From NCBI GenBank assembly GCA_039105265.1, contig JAPFFF010000004.1:3286001-3350000 (forward strand): a stretch of 64,000 nucleotides of DNA, read 5' to 3'. The first letter of the stretch is position 1. Each line of letters begins with the position of its first letter. Source of the DNA: Tritrichomonas musculus (taxonomy: Eukaryota; Parabasalia; Tritrichomonadida; Tritrichomonadidae). The notes beneath the pieces were generated by a model. It was not told where the DNA came from and did not search any database. It saw only the letters and a program-made list of their open reading frames with translations. Made by a program: the position numbers and the translations under genes. Of this stretch, positions 17,389-30,800 are shown one piece after another.

Positions 17389-20300
17389 TTAAATTTCGAC
17401 TGATTTAAGTTGACTAACAATAGTTTGAAGGTTTTGAGGGACTCTGTTTGCAATACCTTGAAGCAAAGTGTCAACGGTACTCTTATAATTAATAAACTTT
17501 TCTTTGTCTTTTTCAGCTTCTTCCAAACGATCATTTACAGCATTAAACATTTCAACAATTGATTGTTCATCAATTTCTTGAGGTTCGACTTGAAGCATGT
17601 TACCAAGAATTTCAGCGATATCAGCGAATCTCAATGAATTCATCAATTGATCAGTTAAATCTTTAATTTTAGCTTCATATTGGAAGAATATTCCTCTTTG
17701 AAGTTGTGCCTCAGACCAATTCATATCAGACATAGAAATATCAGTCGAAAGATCAACAGATAAATCAGGTGAAAGTGCTGAAGACGACAAAATTCTTCTT
17801 AATGCAAGAACGAGACTATAAACATGCTGTCTTTGATTAGGCTGTCTAACTTTAGGAACAAGTTGGAAGATACTAATTGTTATAGCTTTTAGTTTCTCCA
17901 AATATTTCTTAATTTCTAGTGGCTTCGAAACAGGAGTCAATCCAATTGATGGTGGGAAAAGAACCTTTAGAGTATCTTGATAACTTTGAGCAATTTGTTG
18001 AAAATGTTTCTTTTCAGCCACTTCTTTTTCACGTGCTGTTGCGTTCTTAGCAAGATATTTCTCATATTTGCTGACAAGTGTTGTTACTTCATTGTTCATG
18101 CTATGAACTCGATGATCAAGACGAAGGAAGATTCGTTCAAATTTATTGGTAATTTGAACTTCTATTTGCTTGTTGTACTTCTTAAGGAAGAGATAAAAGG
18201 CTTGCGAAGCTGATTCAGTCTTTATGATTGCGTTTCGATCTTCTTTATTAATGATAAAGTTGGAGAAATCTTTCTTAACGGCATCAAGTTGATCTTGTAA
18301 TTTCTTCAACTTCTTCATTAAGAGTGCTAATTGCTTCTTTTGATTTGCTGAATTTGCTTCAAGTTGTTCACTGCTCTTTTTAAGGGCTTCTAATTCACCT
18401 CCTTGTTTAGAAAGAGAGTCCATACCTTTCTGTTGTTCATCCAATTTCTTTTGAAGCTCTTCTTCTTTCTTCTTCGATATTTCTAGGTCACTCTTTAGTT
18501 GCTTGGCTTGTGTTACAACTGGCTTCAATTTTTGAATAAGAGTAGAATTCTTGGAATCTTTATCTTCAAGTGATTTAATCTTGTTCTTTATTTGTTCAAT
18601 GATTAATTCAATCGTCTTTGGCATCTGTGATTTATTTGCTACACTTTCAAGATCAGTGAAAGTTAACTCAATTGGATCTTTGAAGTTAACTAAAGAAGCA
18701 AATAATGAAAGAATTACTTGAAGACCTTTAACAGCTTTTTCTTTGTTTGCTTCATTTTCATTTTGTGAATTTTGTGATGATTCTTGGGAAGCTTTTTCTA
18801 ATTTCTTTTGAAGAGTTTCAACTTCGGAAAGCTTAGCTTTGAGGGCAGCGTTTTCTTTAGAGTATTTTTGCTGCTTCTCATTCAGGGATTTATTATCCGA
18901 CGTTAGAGTATCAATTTGATTATTAAGAGATAAAATGTTTTCCCTGATTGTTGTTATGTTCTTTTCGAAGTCGTGTTGTTGTTGCTCTTCATTCTTTGTA
19001 ATAAGTGCAGCTAGTTCATTGACAGACTTATTACAATGCTTGAGGCTCTTCAAAGCTTTTTCATTCATCTGCTTGCTTTCACTTTCTGATGCAAGAAGTC
19101 GTTCAATATGAGAAACAACTTCATCTCTCTCTGGTTGTTGTTTTTGTGAATCTTTTGGAGTGAGAACTTTTACAATTTCATCAATTTGTTCCTTGTCTTT
19201 AATCATGTCTTCAATCTTACTTGTTAAAGCTGTCAATCTTGTATCAATTGATTGATCATTTGGCTGAGGATTCAACATTTCTTCAACTTTAGTGAATGCT
19301 TCTTGATATTCATTCAATTGTTTCTTAAGTTGATTTATTTGTTCATTATTTTCTTCTCCAATAGAAACAGATCTTTCAACAGCTTCTAGTTTGCCTTCTT
19401 CTTGTCCTTGTTCTTGTTCTGGCTTGATTATTTTAACTCCTTTGAATTGTTTAATGAATTCTTCAAGCTTTTTAATTTGTTCTTGAAGAGCTGCATTTTC
19501 TTTCTTCAAACGATTTGTTTCTTTCTTCATATCTTGGATGGCTAGGATAAGTGGTTTTGGATTACATTCAGTATCAGATTGTTTCTTGGTTGCATCTTGT
19601 GATCCTGGAGGAAGAATTGCTTTTTCTAAGATCATGAATGATTTAGAAAACCTCTTCAATGCCTTTTGTAATTCATTAATTTTATCAACCATCTTGTTAT
19701 ATCTTTCTTCATTGTCTTCTTCAACAGGATTCGATTGGTCATCATTAAAGATCTGACGTTCAATACGAGTAACACCTGCTTCAGTCATATGTTTTTGTTT
19801 CTTCATTTCAGCTATCTTCTTCCTCATATCAGCAATGATTGCAGCCAATCTTTCTTGTTGTTTCTTCATTTTATCTTCAAGTGATTCTTTCTTTTTCCCT
19901 GCTTGTTCTGCACTTCCTCCTTGCTTCGATGTATCTTCGAATCCAATGATCTTGTTTATATTTGTGATTGTCTTCTCCATTGCAACCTTTTCTTGTGTGA
20001 TGACATTTACTTTATCAGTGATTGATGATACTCTTGAAATGACATCTTTTGGCTTTTCTTCTTTGCTCTCTTCTGGTTGTGGACTGCCTCCCAAAATTGC
20101 TTGCTCAACCTTCTTTAGACCTTCATTAAGTTCAATGTTTTCTTGTTTCAATTGCTTGTTTTGATTGTGAAGAGTATGGAAGGCGTTTGAAACAGTTTGC
20201 TTGGCTTCTGAAGCTGTAATAAGTTGTTCTTTGATATCAAATGGCTTCTCTTCTTCTTGATCTTTGGCTGCTTGAGTTAATCCATTATCACTCGATGTTA

Positions 20301-21840
20301 ATTCAACAACAGACTTAGCAACACTTCTTAATTCTTGAATTGTTTGTTCAAGTTCTTTTTGCTTTTCTAGTGATGCTTTATTTTCATTCTCAAGAGTAAT
20401 AATTCTTTGTTGAAGTTCATCAATATTATTTGCATTTTCTTGTGATAATGCTGTTGTTGAATTCCTAAGTTCATCAAGTTGAATATTGAGTGATTTTTGG
20501 GATTCAACTAAATCTTCAGTCTTGTTCTTTATGGATGAAACTCGGTCATTAATGTCTTTGCTGTTTCCTGATTGATATTCATCGCCTAAAACAGCCTTTT
20601 CTATTGCATCAAGAGCATCATGTAATGCTGTGTTATCTGCTTCATATCCGTCAAGTTTCTTTTGAAGCTCATTCATTGCTTGTGCATGCGATAAATCAGC
20701 AGAATTTGCAGCTTCTTCAGATGAATTCTTTAATTCATTAAGTTGAATGTTGAGCGATTTTTGGGATTCAACTAAATCTTTAGTCTTGTTCTTTATGGAT
20801 GAAACTCGATCATTAATGTCTTTGCTGCTTTCTGATTGATGATCATCACCGAAAACAGCCTTTTCAATTGCATTAAGAGCACTAAGTAAAGTTGTGGTTT
20901 GTGATTCATACATTTCAGCTTTCTTTTGAAGTTCACCAATTGTCTTTTGTGATTGCTCTTCGAGCTCTTTAATTCTTGATTCCAATTTATCTTTACTGTC
21001 TAAAACGCTCTTGTAATGAGAACAGACTTCATTGGCTCGTGATTGATCATCTTTATCAGAATCATCTTTCTTTTCACCAACAATCAAGTGCTCAATTGCT
21101 GATAATGCATTTTCTTTCTCATCTTTTTCATGTTGAAGAGATTTGAGCAATTTTCCGTTTTCATTTCCTTGTTTAATCATTTCATTAAACTTCTCAATGA
21201 TCTGTGACATTCCGTTGTTTTGAAGATCATCATCATTTTGCTCTTTTTCATCTCCAACGATGCTTTTGTGCAAGTTTCGAAGTGATGAGACAATCTTGGA
21301 ATTCATCTTTTGAAGTTCTTTGATCTTATTCACAATTTTGTCGTATCTAACTTCACTAATGACATCGTCTTCTTCTTTGTAATCTTCACCATACAATTGT
21401 CGCTCTATTCGCTTCAGCCCGGCTTCAGAAAGATACTTCTTGCTCTTGAGATTGGCGATTTGCTTCTTCATGTCTTGGATGATCTTCGTAAATCGCGACG
21501 TTTGATCAGGTGATGAAGATTGCTGTTCATTGTCTCCGTCGCCAATGGCTTCATTAGATTCTGCTTCAAGAAGGGAGCTGAAGTCTTTCAATGCTTTCTT
21601 CATTTCTGCATTTTCATTGTGCAACGCAGTGGCCTTGTCAACAATGGCTGATTGAAGCTTCGATTGCTCTGACTCAGGAGGAACTGCGTCTTCATCATCA
21701 AAGACGGCGGATTTCAAGGAATCAACAAATATATTGAAGTCTGATTCTTTTTGGGCATAGCTGTTAATTTGGTCGGTGAGATTACCAATAAGATTGGAAT
21801 CTTGAAGTGCAGCTGAGTCACTTTGGCCAGGCTGTACTAA
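17389..21840 (-). other. Giant protein: C-terminal coiled-coil region and tail
   Basis: Residues ~13,910-15,392. Mostly long charged helices with two internal duplications. SEAGLKRIERQLYGEDY (about 21,400) and TEAGVTRIERQIFNDDQ (about 19,770) are ~550 residues apart and each is followed by related Y-x-K-(I/M)-V-x-K-I-x-EL-Q-K sequence. KDINDRVSSIKNKTKDLVES occurs twice, 264 bp (88 residues) apart at about 20,800 and 20,540. The last ~190 residues (from LFPPSIGLTPVSKPLEIKKY) are less charged, contain hydrophobic clusters (HVYSLVLALRRIL) and a Trp (MNWSEAQLQRGIFF), and may be a small folded end domain. Confidence 0.75.
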
Positions 21841-24800
21841 AGCATTAAGCTGCTCGCGAAGCTTGGTGAGTTCTTCAAGCTTGGATTTCGTGTCTTTAGC
21901 ATTAACTTCACTGCCTTCAGGCAATGTTGATTTGACTGCCTCACTTAATTCTCGATCTTTTTGTGCTTTAGAAATCATGTCATTAAGTTGGTCTTCTGTT
22001 AATTCAGAAATCTTTGATGGATCAATTCCTTCTCCGTTCACTGCTTTCATTAATTTAGACAGTTGATCACGAAGTTTAGAAAGTTCTTCTTTCAGTTTAG
22101 GTAGTTCTAAAAGTTTAGATTTGGTCTCTTCTGAATTAACTTCTTCTCCTTCTGGCAGTGTCGATTTAACTGCATCATTCAATTCTTTGTCTTTCGAGGC
22201 TTTAGAAATGATTTCATTCATTTCTTCTTCATTCTTTTCGCTAACTTTTGAAGGTTCAATTGTTTCTCCACTCACTGCATTCATTAGATTAGCGAATTGT
22301 GTTTGAACTTTAGCAAGTTCTTCTCTGCGTTTTGGTAATTCTAAAAGTTTAGATTTGGTGTCTTCTGAATTAACTTCTTCTCCTTCTGGCAGTGTCGATT
22401 TCACTGCATCATTCAATTCTTTGTCTTTCGATGCTCTAGAAATGATTCCATTCAATTGGTCTTCAGTCATTTGGACAACTTTCGATGGATCAATCGTTTC
22501 TCCACTCACTGCATTCATCAGTTTCGAAAATTGTTCTTCAACTTTAGAAAGATCTTCTTTCACTTTAGGTAATTCTAAAAGTTTAGACTTGATGTCCTCA
22601 ACATTGATTTCACTGCCTTCTGGAAGTGTTGATTTAACTGCGTCACTCATTTCTTGATCTTTCTCTGCTTTAGAAATCATTGCATCAAATTGGTCTTCAT
22701 TGGATGAATCAGCATTCTCTCTACCAACTGCTTTCATTAATTTAGCCAGTTTTTCTTGAACTTTAGAAAGTTCTTCTTTAACTTTAGGTAGTTCTTCAAG
22801 TTTCGATTTGGTATCTTCAACATTGCTTTCACTGCCTTCGGGAAGAGTTGATTTCACTGCTTCACTTAATTCTCGATCTTTCTCTGCTTTAGAAATCATT
22901 TCGTTAAGCTGGTTTTCATCTGATGCATCAACATCTCCACCATTCACCGCTTTCATTAATTTAACAAGTTCTTCTTTAACTTGAGGTAATTCTAAAAGTT
23001 TAGATTTGGTCTCTTCTGAATTCACTTCTTCTCCTTCTGGTAATGTCGATTTAACTGCATCATTCAATTCTTTGTCTTTCGATGCTTTAGAAATGATTCC
23101 ATTAAGTTGTTCTTCACTTACTTCTCCAACTTTCGATGGTTCAATTGTTTCTCCACTCACGGCTTTCATTATTTTGGCAAGTGATTCTTCAACTTTAGAA
23201 AGTTCTTCTTTCAGTTTAGGTAATTCTAAGAGTTTAGATTTAGTATCTTCAACATTGATTTCATTTCCTTCTGGAAGTGTTGATTTGACCGCATCACTTA
23301 GTTCTCTGTCCTTTTGTGCCTTGGATAAGAGCTCATTAAGTTGGTCGTCGTTAGATAGATCAATATTTTCTCCACCAACAGCTTTCATTAATTTGGTAAA
23401 TTGTTCTTTAACTTTAGGTAATTCTAAAAGTTTAGATTTCGTGTCTTCTGAATTAACTTCTTCTCCTTCTGGTAATGTTGATTTAACTGCATCATTCAAT
23501 TCTTTGTCTTTCGATGCTTTAGAAATGATTCCATTCATTTCTTCTTCATTCATTTCTCCAACTTTCGATGGTTCAATTGTTTCTCCATTCACTGCTTTCA
23601 TTAATTTAGATAGTTGTTCTTCAACTTTAGAAAGTTCTTCTTTCAGTTTAGGTAATTCTAAAAGTTTGGATTTAGTGTCTTCAACATTGATTTCATTTCC
23701 TTCTGGAAGTGTTGATTTAACTGTATCGCTTAGTTCTCTGTCCTTTTGAGCCTTGGATACGAGTGCATTAAGTTGGTCCTCGTTGGATGGATCAATATTT
23801 TCTCCACCAACTGCTTTCATTAATTTGGTTAGTTGTTCTTGAACTTTAGAAAGTTCTTCTTTCAGTTTAGGTAATTCTAAAAGTTTAGATTTGATGTCTT
23901 CTGAATTCACTTCTTCTCCTTCTGGCAATGTTGATTTAACTGCATCATTCAATTCTTTGTATTTCCGTGCTTTGGAAATCATTGCATTAAATTGGTTTTC
24001 ATTGGAGGTATCAACATTTTCTTCACTAACTGCTTTAATCAACTTGGAAAGCTGTTCTTGAACTTTAGAAAGTTCTTCTTTAACTTTTGGTAATTCTAAA
24101 AGTTTAGATTTGGTGTCTTCTGAACTAACTTCTTCTCCTTCAGAAAGTGTTGACTTAACTGCGTCTTTCAATTCTTTGCCTTTTGTTGCTTGAGAAATAA
24201 TTCCATTCATTTCTTCTTCATTAACTTCAACAACTTTCGATGGTTCAATCGTTTCTCCATTCACTGCATTCATTATCTTGGCAAGTGATTCTTGTACTTT
24301 AGAAAGTTCTTCTTTCACTTTAGGAAGTTCTGAAAGTTTAGATTTAGTGTCTTCTGCACTTTGCTCTTCACTTCCTTCTGGTAATGTTGATTTGACTGCT
24401 TCACTCATTTCTCGGTCTTTCTCTGCTTTAGAAATCATTGCATTAAATTCTTCCTCATTTGATGCATCAATATTTTCTCCACCAACTGCTTTCATTAATT
24501 TAGACAGTTGTTCTTTAACTTTAGGTAATTCTAAAAGTTTGGATTTGATGTCTTCCGAATTAACTTCTTCTCCTTCTGAAAGAGTTGACTTAACTGCATC
24601 ATTCAATTCTTTGTCTTTAGATGCTTGAGAAATAATTGCATTCTTTTGCTCTTCGTTCATATCTAAAACTTTAGATGGTTCAATCGTTTCTCCACTTACT
24701 GATTTAATTATTTTAGAAAGCGATACTTCAACTTCGGTCAGTTCTTCTTCATATATGGAAAGTTTTTCTTTGAGTTGAGGATATTCTAAAAGTTTGGATT

Positions 24801-27800
24801 TAGTATCTTCAATGTTGATTTCACTTTCTTCTGGATGTGCAGATTTGATTGCTTCACTCAACTCTCGGTCTTTCTCTGCTTTAGAAATCATTGCATTAAA
24901 TACTTCCTCATTTGATGCATCAATATTTTCTCCACCAACTGCTTTCATTAATTTAGACAGTTGTTCTTTAACTTTAGATAATTCTAAAAGTTTAGATTTG
25001 ATGTCTTCTGAATTAACTTCTTCTCCTTCAGCAAGGGTCGATTTCACTGCATCATTCAATTCTTTGTCTTTCTGTGCTTTGGAAATCATTCCATTAAATT
25101 GTTCTTCATTGGATGAATCAATATTTTCTCCACCAACTGCTTCCATTAATTTGGAAAGATGTTCTTGAACTTTAGAAAGTTCTTCTTTAACTTTAGGTAG
25201 TTCTTCAAGTTTCGATTTGGTATCTTCAACATTGCTTTCACTGCCTTCGGGAAGAGTTAATTTCACTGCTTCACTCAATTCTCGATCTTTCTCTGCTTTA
25301 GAAATCATTTCGTTAACCTTATTTTCATCTGATGCATCAACATCTCCACCATTCACTGCTTTCATCATTTTAGACAGTTGTTCTTTAACTTTTGGTAATT
25401 CTAAAAGTTTTGATTTGGTCTCTTCTGAATTAACTTCTTCTCCTTCAGAAAGTGTTGATTTAACTGCATCATTCAATTCTTTATCTTTTGTTGCTTGAGA
25501 AATAATTCCATTCATTTCTTCATCATTCATTTGGCAAACTTTAGAGGGTTCAATTGTTTCGCCACTAACTGCATTCATAAGTTTAGCAAGTTCTTCTTCA
25601 ACTTTGGAGAGTTCTTCTTTCACTTTAGGAAGTTCTAAAAGTTTAGATTTAGTGTCTTCTGCACTTTGTTCTTCACTTCCTTCTGGTAACGTTGATCTAA
25701 CTGCTTCACTCAATTCTCGATCTTTCTCTGCTTTAGAAATCATTTCGTTAAGCTGGTTTTCATATGATGCATCAATATCTCCACCATTCACCGCTTTCAT
25801 TAATTTAGCAAGTTGTTCTTTAACTTTTGGTAATTCTAAAAGTTTAGATTTGGTCTCTTCTGAATTAACTTCTTCTCCTTCGGAAAGTGTTGACTTAACT
25901 GCATCATTCAATTCTTTGTCTTTCGATGCTTGAGAAATGATTACATTAAGTTGTTCTTCACTGACTTCAGAAACTTTCGATGGCTCAACTGTTTCTCCAT
26001 TCACTGCATTCATTATTTTAGCGAGTGATTCTTCAACTCTTGAAAGTTCTTCCTTCACTTTCGGTAGTTCTAAAAGTTTAGATTTGATATCTTCAACATT
26101 GATTTCATTTCCTTCTGGAAGTGTTGATTTCACTGCGTCACTAAGTTCTCGGTCCTTTTGTGCCTTGGAAATCATTTCATTAAGTTGGTCTTCATTGGAT
26201 GGATCAATATTCTCTCCACCAACTGCTTTCATTAATTTAGACAATTGCTCTTGAACTTTAGAAAGTTCTTCTTTCACTTTAGGCAGTTCTTCAAGTTTAG
26301 ATTTCGTTTCTTCTGCATTCAATTCTTCACTTCCTTCCGGTAAGGCAGATTTAACTGCTTCACTTATCTCTCGATCTTTTTGTGATTTAGAAATCATGCC
26401 ATTAAGTTGGTCTTCTGTTAATTCAGAAGTCTTTGATGGATCAATTTCTTCTCCTTTCACTGCTTTAATTAATTTAGAAAGTTGATCACGAAGTTCAGAA
26501 AGTTCTTCCTTCACTTTAGGTAATTCTAAAAGTTTAGCTTTAGTATCTTCTGAATTAACTTCTTCTCCTTCTGGAAGTGTTGATTTCACTGCATCGCTTA
26601 GTTCTTTGTCTTTCTGTGCCTTAGAAATCATTTCATTAAATTGATCTTCATTGGAAATATCAATGTTTTCTCCGCCAATCGCTTTCATTATCTTCATGTG
26701 TTGTTCTTCAACTTTAGAAAGTTCTCCTTTAACTTTAGGTAATTCTAAAAGTTTAGATTTGGTGTCTTCTGAATTAACTTCTTCTCCTTCTGATAATGTC
26801 GATTTCACTGCATCATTCAATTCTTTGTCTTTCGATGCCTTAGAAATGATTCCATTCAATTGGTCTTCATTTATTTCTCCAACTTTCGATGGTTCAATCG
26901 TTTCTCCATTCACTGCATTCATCAGTTTCGAAAATTGTTCTTCAACTTTGGCGAGATCTTCTTTCAGTTTAGGCAATTCTAAAAGTTTAGATTTCGTGTT
27001 TTCAACATTGGATTCGCTGCCTTCTGGAAGAGTTGATTTAACTGCATCGCTTATTTCTCTGTCTTTCTCTGCCTTGGATATGAGCTCATTAAATTGGTCT
27101 TCATTATATGCATCAATATTTTCTCCACCAACTGCTTTCATTATCTTTGCGAGTTTTTCTTCAACTTTAGCAAGTTTTTCTCTCAGCTTAGGTAATTCTA
27201 AAAGTTTAGATTTGATGTCTTCTGAGTTAACTTCTTCTCCTTCTGGCAATGTTGATTTAACTGCATCATTCAATTCTTTGTCTTTCGATGCTTTCGAAAT
27301 CATTCCATTCATTTCTTCTTCATTCATTTGGACAACTTTCGATGGCTCAATTGTTTCTCCACTAACTGCTTTCAGTAGTTTAGAAAGTTGTTCACGAAGT
27401 TTCGAATGCTCCTCTTGAACTTTGGATAGTTCTTCTCTAACTTTAGGTAACTCTAAAAGTTTAGATTTAGTGTCTTCTGCACTTTCTTCTTCACCTCCTT
27501 CTGGTAAAACAGATTTCACTGCTTCACTCATTTCTCGATCTTTGTCTGCTTTACGGATAATTTCTTTAAGTTCTTCTTCATTAAGTTCTCCAACTTTAGA
27601 TGCGTCAATCGGCTCTCCTTTAACTGCGCTAATTAATTTCGCAAGTCCTTCTTCAAATTTAGAATGTTCTGCTTTCAGTTTAGGCAGTTCTAAAAGTTTA
27701 GACTTGGTGTCTTCTGAGTTCACTTCTTCTCCTTCTGAAAGTGTTGACTTAACGGCTTCTTTCAATTCTCGGTCTTTCAATGCTTTCTGAATAATGTCAT

Positions 27801-30800
27801 CATGTTGTCCTTCGATGATTTCCCAAATATTTGATGGATCAATTTCTTCTCCTTTCACTGCACTCATTAACTTCGCAAGTTCTTCTTCAACTTTAGAGAG
27901 TTCTTCTTTCAGTTTAGGCAATTCTAAAAGTTTAGATTTGGTGTCTTCCGAGTTTACTTCTTCTCCTTCTGATAATGTCGATTTCACTGCATCATTCAAT
28001 TCTTTGTCTTTCGATGCTTTAGAAATTATTCCATTAAGCTGTTCTTCATTGACTTCTAAAACTTTAGATGGCTCAATCGTTTCTCCATTCACTGCTTTCA
28101 TTAATTTAGAAAGTGATTCTTCAACATTAGAAAGCTCTTCTTTCAGTTTAGGTAATTCTAAAAGTTTAGATTTGGTATCTTCAACATTGATTTCGCTGCC
28201 TTCTGGTAATGTTGCTTTAATTGCATCGCTTAGTTCTTTGTCTTTCTGTACCTTGGAAATAATTCCATTAAGCAGGTCTTCATTTGAAAGATCAATATTT
28301 TCTCCACCAACAGCTTTCATCAATTTGGAAAGTTGTTCTTTAACTTTAGGTAATTCTAAAAGTTTAGATTTAGTGTCTTCTGAATTAACTTCTTCTCCTT
28401 CGGAAAGTGTCGATTTAACTGCATCATTCAATTCTTTGTCTTTCGATGCTTTGGTAATAATTCCATTCATTTCTTCTTCTTTGACTTCTCCAACTTTAGA
28501 TGGTTCAATCGTTTCTCCATTAACTGCTTTCATTAATTTAGACAGTGATTCTTCAACTATAGAAAGTGTTTCTTTCACTTTAGGTAATTCTTGAAGTTTA
28601 GATTTAGTGTCTTCAACATTGATTTCACTACCTTCCGGAAGGGTTGATTTAACTGCGTCACTCATTTCTCGATCTTTCTCTGCTTTAGATATAATTTCAT
28701 TAAGTTGGTCTTCATTAGGAGCATCAATATTTTCTGCACCAACTGCTTTCATTAATTTGGCAAGTTGTTCTTTAACTTTAGAAAGTTCTTCTTTGAGTTT
28801 AGGCATTTCTAAAAGTTTAGATTTGGTATCTTCTGAATTAACTTCTTCTCCTTCCGTAAGCGTTGATTTAACTGCATCATTCAATTCTTTGTCTTTCGAT
28901 GCTTGTGAAATGATTCCATTCATTAATTCTTCACTGACTTCTAAAACTTTAGATGGTTCAATCGTTTCTCCATTAACTGCATTCATAAGTTTAGATAGTT
29001 CTTCTTCAACTTTAGAAAGTTCTTCTTTCACCTTAGGTAATTCGAAAAGTTTAGATTTAGTATCTTCTGAATTAATTTCACTGCCTTCTGATAAGGTAGA
29101 GTTAACTGCATCACTCAATTCTTTGTCTTTCTGCGCCTTTGAAATTATTCCATTTAGTTGGTCTTCACTGAGTTCACCAACTTTAGATGGATCAGTTACT
29201 TCTCCATTCACTGCATTTATCAACTTAGAAAGCTGTTCCCGAAGTTTGGATAGTTCTTCCTTTAGCTTAAGATTTTCTTCAAGTTTAGATTTAACTTCTC
29301 CTGCGCTTAATTCCTCACTTCCTTCTGGCAATGTGGATTTGACTGCTTCAGATAATTCCCGATCTTTTACTGCCTTGGATATAATTTCATTCAATTGGTC
29401 TTCAGTCATTTCTGAAATCTTGGATGGATCAATCGTTTCTCCACTCACTGAATCCAGAAGTTTAGCAAATTTATCTTCAGCTTTAGAAAGTTCTTCTTTA
29501 ACTTTAGGTAATTCTAAAAGTTTAGACTTGACATCTTCTGAGTTAACTTCTTCTCCTTCTGGTAGCGTTGATTTAACTGCATCATTCAATTCTTTGTCTT
29601 TCGATGCTTTGGAAATGATTCCATTAATTTCTTCTTCTTTGACTTCTCCAACTTTAGATGGTTCAATCGTTTCTCCATTAACTGCTTTCATTAATTTAGA
29701 CAGTGATTCTTCAACTATAGAAAGTGTTTCTTTCACTTTAGGTAATTCTTGAAGTTTAGATTTAGTGTCTTCAACATTGATTTCACTGCCTTCTGGTAAT
29801 GTTGATTTAACTGCGTCACTCATTTCTCGATCTTTCTCTGCTTTAGAAATCATTTCATTGAATTGGTCTTCATTAGAAGTATCAATATTTTCTGCACCAA
29901 CTGCTTTCATTAATTTGGCAAGTTGTTCTTTAACTTTAGAAAGTTCTTCTTTCAGTTTAGGTAATTCTAAAAGTTTAGATTTAGTATCTTCAATATTGAA
30001 TTCACTGCCTTCTGGAAGGGTTGATTTGACTGCATCACTTAGTTCTCTGTCCTTTTGTGCCTTGGATAAGAGCTCATTAAGTTGGTCGTCGTTAGATGGA
30101 TCAATATTTTCTCCACCAACTGCTTTCATTAATTTGGTTAGTTGCTCTTGAACTTTAGAAAGTTCTTCTTTCAGTTTAGGTAATTCTAAAAGTTTAGATT
30201 TAGTGTCTTCTGAGTTAACTTCTTCTCCTTCTACCAATGTCGATTTCACTGCATCATCCAATTCTTTGTCTTTCGATGCTTTAGAAATGATTCCATTAAG
30301 TTGCTCCTCGCTGACTTCTCCAACTCTAGATGGTTCAATCGTTTCTCCATTAACTGCGCTCATCAATTTGGCGAGTTCTTTTTGAACTTTAGAAAGTTCT
30401 TCTTTCACCTTAGGTAATTCTTGAAGTTTAGATTTAGTGTCTTCGGGGCTTACATCTTCACTTCCTTCTGATAAAGAAGATTTGACTGCTTCACTCATTT
30501 CACGATCTCTCTGTGCCTTCGAAATAAGGTCATTTAACTGTTCTTCAGTGAGTTCTCCAACTTTTGATGGATCAATTTCTTCACCATTAACTGCTTTCAT
30601 TAATTTAGAAAGTTGCTCACGAAGTTTAGATAGTTCTTCAAGTTTTGACTTTGCGTCTTCAGCACTTATTTCTTGACTCTCTTCTGGAAGTGATGATTTC
30701 ACTGCTTCACTTATCTCTCGATCTTTTTGTGCTTTAGAAATCATGTCATTCAGTTGATCTTCTGTAAATTCAGAAATCTTTGATGGATCAATTCCTTCTC

